29,804 bases of DNA, taken from NCBI GenBank assembly GCA_020026175.1, contig JAHHQV010000032.1, positions 1 through 29,804 of the forward strand, given 5' to 3'. Shown here piece after piece: positions 25,829 to 29,804 of this stretch. The notes beneath the pieces are model-generated. The model was not told where the DNA came from. It ran no database searches and saw only the letters and a program-made list of their open reading frames with translations. The position numbers were made by a program, and so were the translations under genes. Numbering within the stretch: position 1 is the first letter of the stretch; each line of letters starts with the position of its first letter. Source of the stretch: Phocaeicola sp. Its GTDB lineage: Bacteria; Bacteroidota; Bacteroidia; Bacteroidales; Bacteroidaceae.

Positions 25829-26294
25829 GTTGTTTTCTGTATTCATTAGGAGTGATACCCATAATTTTATAGAATGCAGCATAGAAAGACTGTCTGTTGG
25901 CAAAACCCACCATAGCACTTATTTCTTCAATATTCTTGCCTACATATCGTTTGTCTACAAGCAAGTGCATGGCTTCCTTCACTCTATATTCATTGAGCAG
26001 GCACGAAAAATTCATATTAAACCTCGAATTAACCACAGCCGACAAGTATCTGGTATTTGTATTAAGAGATTTAGCCAGATCTTTTGCCGAAAAATTCGGT
26101 TGTTTATATTTTTTCTGCAACACAACAGCCTCCATTATCCTGTCATAAAGCTCATCAGCAAGTTCGTTTCTGATAAGTTTACGATATGGAGCTGCCTTTA
26201 TCTTTCTTTCACGAATATTGTATGGTTTTTTTACGGTCTTTTCCTCTTCCGCATTAATCATATTCTGACTATCATCCATATTAGCTTTTGTCAT
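25815..26294 (-). CDS. Short AraC-type transcriptional regulator
   Basis: The 159-residue protein consists of a charged N-terminal stretch (about 1-55) and a single AraC/XylS DNA-binding domain. Its two helix-turn-helix units are recognisable: DLAKSLNTNTRYLSAVVNS (about 68-86) and the second one ending EEISAMVGFANRQSFYAAF, followed by the family end KIMGITPNEYRKQ. It has no ligand or receiver domain, so any signal must come from a partner or from its own level. It is the first gene of an operon with DPP III and the AlkD-like gene, and it is divergent from recQ. Autoregulation from the shared intergenic region is plausible but inferred. Confidence 0.88.
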   Translation of the reverse strand: MTKANMDDSQNMINAEEEKTVKKPYNIRERKIKAAPYRKLIRNELADELYDRIMEAVVLQKKYKQPNFSAKDLAKSLNTNTRYLSAVVNSRFNMNFSCLLNEYRVKEAMHLLVDKRYVGKNIEEISAMVGFANRQSFYAAFYKIMGITPNEYRKQHEQV

Positions 26295-26324
26295 TAATTA
26301 GGATTTACTACTTTTATTATAACA

Positions 26325-26355
26325 CAAAAATGAAGCATTTTTTGCACTCTACAAA
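26325..26355 (-). promoter_or_regulatory. Candidate leftward promoter of the AraC-DPP III operon
   Basis: The minus strand carries TTTG (26355-26352), 19 bases, then CATTTTTG (26332-26325). The spacing is ideal for a Bacteroidota promoter, but the first base of the -7 box is C instead of T. It lies about 30 bases before the ATG at 26294. Confidence 0.5.
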
Positions 26356-26460
26356 ATTTTTGTCAATATTTTTTCATGTATTTACACTTCTTTCCATACA
26401 AAAGCACATATATTACACATATTATCACACATTGCCATATACCGAAATCAACATTTTCGC

Positions 26461-26491
26461 TTTGTGCTTCACTTTGTTTACACTATCTTTG
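26461..26491 (+). promoter_or_regulatory. Rightward Bacteroidota promoter of recQ
   Basis: TTTG (26461-26464), exactly 19 bases, then TATCTTTG (26484-26491) is a near-ideal -33/-7 pair. It lies 24 bases before the ATG at 26516. The -7 box sits inside the inverted repeat GTTTAC-N9-GTAAAC (26476-26496), a possible operator. Confidence 0.8.
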
Positions 26492-26515
26492 TAAACAAAA
26501 GCAATACAACGATAA

Positions 26516-28342
26516 ATGTACAACATTCTTAAAACATATTTCGGTTATACCGAATTTCGTCCTCTACAGAAAGAAATCATTACAAATATAATAAACAAAA
26601 AAGACACTTTGGCACTAATGCCTACCGGTGGAGGAAAATCTCTATGCTACCAGATTCCTGCATTGATGATGGAAGGTACGGCAATAGTAGTTTCTCCACT
26701 TATTTCGCTCATGAAAGATCAGGTGGAGTCGTTACTTGCCAACGGAATAAAAGCACGTGCTCTAAACAGCATGAACTCCGAGACCGAAGATGCAGCCATA
26801 AGAATAGAGTGCAGACAAGGAAAAGTCAAACTGCTATATATCTCTCCCGAAAGATTGATATCTGAAGCTAATTTCCTGCTACGTGACATCAACATATCAC
26901 TATTTGCCATAGACGAAGCACACTGCATTTCACAATGGGGACATGATTTCCGACCTGAATATATCCAACTGAACAATGTATTAAGACAATTTTCAAAAGT
27001 TCCTGTGATAGCTCTTACTGCAACAGCCGACAAGATAACGCGTCAGGACATCATAAAGCAGCTCAACCTTAGGAACCCGAAAATATTCATATCATCATTC
27101 GACCGTCCCAACCTTAATCTTGATGTAAAAAAAGGATACAAGCAAAAAGAAAAAATAAGAATTATAACAAGGTTTATAGAAAAACATAATGGAGAAAGCG
27201 GCATAATATACTGCATGAGCAGAAAAACCACTGAAAAGGTGGCAGAACTTCTTGAAGATGAAGGTTTCGACACCACCGTATACCATGCAGGGCTAACCAG
27301 TTTCGAACGCGAAAAAGCACAAGATGACTTTATAAACGACCGTGTAAAAATAGTATGTGCAACAATAGCTTTCGGCATGGGTATAGACAAGTCGAACGTA
27401 AGATGGGTAATACACTACAACCTACCCAAAAGCATGGAGAGTTTCTATCAGGAAATAGGAAGAGCCGGCCGTGATGGGATGAAAAGCGACACAATGCTTT
27501 TCTATTCATTCGGCGACATAGTACAGCTCACCAGATTTGCCGAAGAAAGCAATCAGAAAGAAATAAACCTGGAGAAACTCAGAAGAATGCAGCAATATGC
27601 AGAAGCCGACATCTGTAGAAGAAGAATATTATTAAGCTATTTCGGCGAAACAATGGAGCACGATTGTGGCAACTGTGACGTGTGCCGTAATCCTCCCGAA
27701 AGATTCAACGGAACAATAATCATACAAAAAGCCCTCAGCGCAATAGTGCGTACAGACCAACAAATACCTACCGGTACACTGATTGATATTCTGAGAGGCA
27801 ACTCTACGCAAGAAGTCATAGAAAAAGAGTATGACAGAATAAAGACTTTTGGAGTAGGAAGAGATGTTCCTCCACGCCATTGGCAAAACTATCTCCTTCA
27901 GATGCTTAATATGGGATATATAGAAATAGCATACAATGAGAATAATCATCTGAAGATAACAGATGCCGGACGAAAAATATTATTCGGAAAACAAAGCGGA
28001 CAACTTGTCGTAATAAAGGAAGAAGAAGGATTTGGAAAATCGTTCAGCAAGTCTAATAAAGACAAGATATACAAACCTGTCGAAATAAAACGTAATGCCT
28101 ATATATTGAGCGATGAAGACAAAGAAGCCGAATTATTCGAAGTATTACGCCAACTAAGATACAAACTTGCCGAACAGGAAGCTATACCTCCATATATAGT
28201 TCTTTCTGACAATTCTCTACAGGCTCTTTGCCATATAAAGCCTAAAACGATAGAAGAACTAGACAAGGTTACAGGATTTGGAGAATACAAGAAAAAGAAA
28301 TATGGCAAAGACTTTGTTTATGCCATAAAGGATTTCGGGTAA
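26516..28342 (+). CDS. recQ: ATP-dependent DNA helicase RecQ
   Basis: The 608-residue SF2 helicase unwinds DNA 3' to 5' in recombination and fork repair. Motif I is MPTGGGKSLCYQ (about residues 35-46) and motif II is DEAH (133-136), followed directly by the RecQ-specific aromatic-rich loop CISQWGHDFRPEY. Motif III is ALTATAD and motif VI is YQEIGRAGRDG. The RQC zinc cluster has Cys in ADICRRRIL and in CGNCDVC. A winged-helix region follows, then a C-terminal HRDC-like domain (about 530-605, with VLRQLRYKLAEQEAIPPY and ELDKVTGFGEYKKKKYG). The length is typical of compact RecQ proteins of this group. It is a single-gene unit with its own promoter. Confidence 0.95.
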   Translation: MYNILKTYFGYTEFRPLQKEIITNIINKKDTLALMPTGGGKSLCYQIPALMMEGTAIVVSPLISLMKDQVESLLANGIKARALNSMNSETEDAAIRIECRQGKVKLLYISPERLISEANFLLRDINISLFAIDEAHCISQWGHDFRPEYIQLNNVLRQFSKVPVIALTATADKITRQDIIKQLNLRNPKIFISSFDRPNLNLDVKKGYKQKEKIRIITRFIEKHNGESGIIYCMSRKTTEKVAELLEDEGFDTTVYHAGLTSFEREKAQDDFINDRVKIVCATIAFGMGIDKSNVRWVIHYNLPKSMESFYQEIGRAGRDGMKSDTMLFYSFGDIVQLTRFAEESNQKEINLEKLRRMQQYAEADICRRRILLSYFGETMEHDCGNCDVCRNPPERFNGTIIIQKALSAIVRTDQQIPTGTLIDILRGNSTQEVIEKEYDRIKTFGVGRDVPPRHWQNYLLQMLNMGYIEIAYNENNHLKITDAGRKILFGKQSGQLVVIKEEEGFGKSFSKSNKDKIYKPVEIKRNAYILSDEDKEAELFEVLRQLRYKLAEQEAIPPYIVLSDNSLQALCHIKPKTIEELDKVTGFGEYKKKKYGKDFVYAIKDFG

Positions 28343-28351
28343 TTGATATGA

Positions 28352-28383
28352 ACTCAGAAAGTTATACAAAAAACCTTCTGAGT
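28352..28383 (+). terminator. Candidate hairpin terminator after recQ
   Basis: The perfect 8-base arms ACTCAGAA (28352-28359) and TTCTGAGT (28376-28383) have a 16-base loop and lie 10 bases after the recQ stop. No clear T-run follows directly (CAATATCACATTTG), so termination may be weak or factor-assisted. Confidence 0.4.
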
Positions 28384-28501
28384 CAATATCACATTTGACA
28401 CACCTTTTCTTTTAAATAATTCATTAATTCCATAATAATTTATTCCTGCATCATTTATATAAGTAGAACCCTGTCAAATTAATTAAATCCTCCTGATTTA
28501 G

Positions 28502-28684
28502 GGTGACGAAGTCAAGAGTGCGGATAATATCGTGAACGGTATCTGCAACGCATTTACAGAAACAGAGCAAAATACTGTAGTTACGAACAAAATCGGTACG
28601 GAAGAACTGACTAAGGTAAAACAATGCAGCGCAAGCCACATCAAAGCCGAAAAGAAATTATTGGAGCACTACCGAAACAAGTAA
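28502..28684 (+). pseudogene. Truncated ORF remnant, C-terminal end only
   Basis: An open frame of 60 codons runs from directly after an in-frame TAG (28499-28501) to TAA at 28682-28684. It has no ATG; the only possible start is a GTG at 28532. The peptide (GDEVKSADNIVNGICNAFT near its start, KAEKKLLEHYRNK at its end) is charged and helical, with codon use unlike the AT-rich spacer before it. It is followed at once by a hairpin, as a real gene end would be. I do not recognise the family. The best reading is the 3' end of a gene whose front was lost at a DNA join near 28500. A small gene using GTG is the alternative. Confidence 0.45.
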
Positions 28685-28719
28685 GCCAAACACCTTTGAG
28701 ACAATGAAGGCATTTGGCT
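28684..28719 (+). terminator. Hairpin after the ORF remnant
   Basis: The arms AGCCAAA (28684-28690) and TTTGGCT (28713-28719) continue, after a CA/CA mismatch, into CCTT/AAGG with a 10-base loop. TTCC follows. It overlaps the TAA of the remnant, consistent with an original transcription end. The short T-run makes the call moderate. Confidence 0.45.
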
Positions 28720-28752
28720 TTCCTATCGCTAGCTCACAATTCTTCTTGTAGT

Positions 28753-28776
28753 GCTAATAATTAGCTACTTAGCTGT
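28753..28776. repeat. Palindrome cluster near the integrase end
   Basis: GCTAAT-A-ATTAGC (28753-28765) is a perfect inverted repeat. The word TTAGCT then occurs twice in tandem (from 28761 and 28769). A further GCTAGC lies at 28729-28734. These sites lie 35-80 bases beyond the integrase stop. They could be recombinase-binding or attachment-site sequences, which is inference from position. Confidence 0.35.
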
Positions 28777-28810
28777 AATGATACAGGCATCGTGTAAAGA
28801 ATAAGAATTC

Positions 28811-29737
28811 TTACTTCCCTAATGATTTGAACATTTTACTGATGCATCGTTTCTTTTGTTCCATATTAGGATGAACGTAAAGGTTAAGCGTGGTTGAAAT
28901 ATTGGAATGACCCAACAGAACACTTACGGTCTTATAGTCGCACCCGGCTTCAATACAACGTGTTGCGAAGCTGTGGCGCAGACCGTGATATTTTAATTTA
29001 GGAATGCCGAGCGTAGTCATGAATTTGTGATAGTAGTTACGATATGTACGTGGTTCGGTGGGATATTCATCATTGGTAAGCACATAAAAATCATCATTGA
29101 CAACCTTTTTCAACGGCTTTATCATCGCAAACAATTCTTTGCTCATAGGGATTTCACGACAAGAGTTCTTAGTCTTGGGAGTATTGATTACAAGTTCTGT
29201 ATGTTTCTTCTCACCTTCTACAATATAGATGCGCTCTATTGTTCGGCTGACTGTTATAGTGCCGTCAATCACATTGATGTCGTTCCATTTCAAGGCGCAT
29301 ATCTCCCCGATGCGTAGCCCTGTGCTAAGGCTGATATAAATGCCAAGCCCCATAAAGGTGAAATGGCTCTGGATATAATTCAGAATTATTCTGTGATTGG
29401 CAACAGACAGCACTTCCAATTCCTTATTGGTTGAAGTCGTGGGGTACTTTATATCCCATTCGTAGTAACCCATCCATTCATTCTTGACTCCGAACTTCAT
29501 CACCATTTTTAGGACTATCAGAATATCCTTGACAGATTTGATGCTCAATCCATTTTTCAACTTCTGCAAGACGAATGTCTGCACCTCTTTTTCGTGGAGT
29601 GAACTGCCATCACCAAAATATGGGATAATGTGGTTCTCCAAGATTAACACATAAGCTGCCATTGTAGACTGCTTCACATAAGGTCGCTTGTACTCTTTCC
29701 AAGCCACCGCAATTTCTCTAATTGTCTTGTTACTCAT
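28811..29737 (-). CDS. Tyrosine recombinase / phage-type integrase
   Basis: The 308-residue protein has an N-terminal SAM-like core-binding domain (about 1-100, with VKQSTMAAYVLILENHI) and a C-terminal catalytic domain. The catalytic set is complete: R142 in STGLRIGEICAL, Lys near 188-190 in the beta-hairpin, H251 and R254 in HGLRHSFATR, H277 in LLGHSN and nucleophile Y287 in LNLYVHP. The C-terminal block resembles integrases of Firmicutes phages and conjugative elements more than the usual Bacteroidota CTnDOT type (judged by eye). An N-terminal arm-binding domain appears to be missing or very short. The composition is less AT-rich than recQ. It probably moves or inverts the element that lies to its right, beyond the window. 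Confidence 0.92.
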   Translation of the reverse strand: MSNKTIREIAVAWKEYKRPYVKQSTMAAYVLILENHIIPYFGDGSSLHEKEVQTFVLQKLKNGLSIKSVKDILIVLKMVMKFGVKNEWMGYYEWDIKYPTTSTNKELEVLSVANHRIILNYIQSHFTFMGLGIYISLSTGLRIGEICALKWNDINVIDGTITVSRTIERIYIVEGEKKHTELVINTPKTKNSCREIPMSKELFAMIKPLKKVVNDDFYVLTNDEYPTEPRTYRNYYHKFMTTLGIPKLKYHGLRHSFATRCIEAGCDYKTVSVLLGHSNISTTLNLYVHPNMEQKKRCISKMFKSLGK

Positions 29738-29804
29738 ATTTTTCTATAATGATAAGTGTTTATAATTAGAGAAATATAATAAACGATGTTCCAAATCTGA
29801 GATT
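29738..29804 (-). other. Upstream region of the integrase
   Basis: These are 67 AT-rich bases at the window end. No TAnnTTTG box with correct -33 spacing is visible on the minus strand. The closest, TATATTTC, has a TTTG only 13 bases upstream. The integrase promoter may lie beyond the window or be of another type. Confidence 0.35.

Larger units (their letters stand above)
28343..28810. other. Junction region between recQ and the integrase
   Basis: This 468-base stretch has no complete gene. It contains a hairpin after recQ (28352-28383), an AT-rich spacer, a 60-codon ORF remnant that starts abruptly at 28502, a hairpin after it (28684-28719), and a cluster of TAGCT-containing palindromes before the integrase end. 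Base use shifts from AT-rich before 28500 to more balanced after it. That is consistent with a join between chromosomal and acquired DNA. Confidence 0.5.

Noticed and set aside
25829..25918. Upstream extension of DPP III by 30 codons
   Set aside because: The extra codons lie inside the AraC-type gene, encode no signal peptide and are not needed for the family's N-terminal start; the later ATG fits better.
25821..26297. 158-codon rightward open frame opposite the AraC-type gene
   Set aside because: The leftward frame encodes a clear AraC DNA-binding domain of the same span; the rightward product has no family features.
1..29804. CRISPR arrays, tRNA, rRNA or insertion sequences
   Set aside because: No regularly spaced repeats, no cloverleaf with a standard T-loop and acceptor, and no transposase frames were found; the TTCGAA-containing stretch at 18-36 does not fold as a tRNA arm.

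Overview
The window is a low-GC chromosomal segment from a member of the Bacteroidaceae (Bacteroides or Phocaeicola type; species not determined). Three things point there. Most transcription units are preceded by the Bacteroidota -7 element TAnnTTTG. Most of the exported proteins with a clear signal carry a lipobox. The gene families are typical of the group: DUF4199, DUF6452/DUF6048-like proteins, BF0631-type metzincin lipoproteins, an M49 peptidase with HECLGH, and a Fur gene next to purA.

Layout from left to right. A partial leftward gene lies at the left edge, with promoters facing away from each other after it. Positions 257-4593 hold a tight rightward operon: a DUF4199 membrane protein, a polyprenol-type GT2 glycosyltransferase, two exported DUF-type proteins, a MntP-like Mn exporter and an ApbE flavin transferase. 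Positions 4701-7875 hold a leftward operon encoding a metzincin protease lipoprotein and two tandemly duplicated beta-propeller lipoproteins, closed by a strong hairpin. Positions 8203-12246 hold a leftward M13 peptidase lipoprotein and an ABC-F ATPase.

Positions 12336-21184 are the most striking part. A textbook sigma-54 promoter (TGGCAC-N5-TTGC) with an upstream cluster of GGACA/TGTCC half-sites leads a seven-gene rightward operon. It encodes a periplasmic adaptor, an ABC ATPase, two different FtsX/MacB-type permeases, a TolC-like outer membrane channel, an NtrC-type sigma-54 activator and an NtrY-like sensor kinase. This looks like a self-regulating trans-envelope tripartite export system in which the last two genes switch on the promoter at the front.

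Positions 21398-23154 (leftward) are fur and purA, and 23211-26294 (leftward) are a short AraC-type regulator, dipeptidyl peptidase III and an AlkD-like protein in an overlapping operon. recQ (26516-28342, rightward) diverges from the AraC gene behind a near-ideal Bacteroidota promoter. After recQ the character changes. A truncated ORF remnant with its own terminator is followed by a palindrome-rich stretch and a leftward tyrosine recombinase resembling Firmicutes-type phage/ICE integrases. This is probably the edge of an integrated element that continues beyond the right end of the window.
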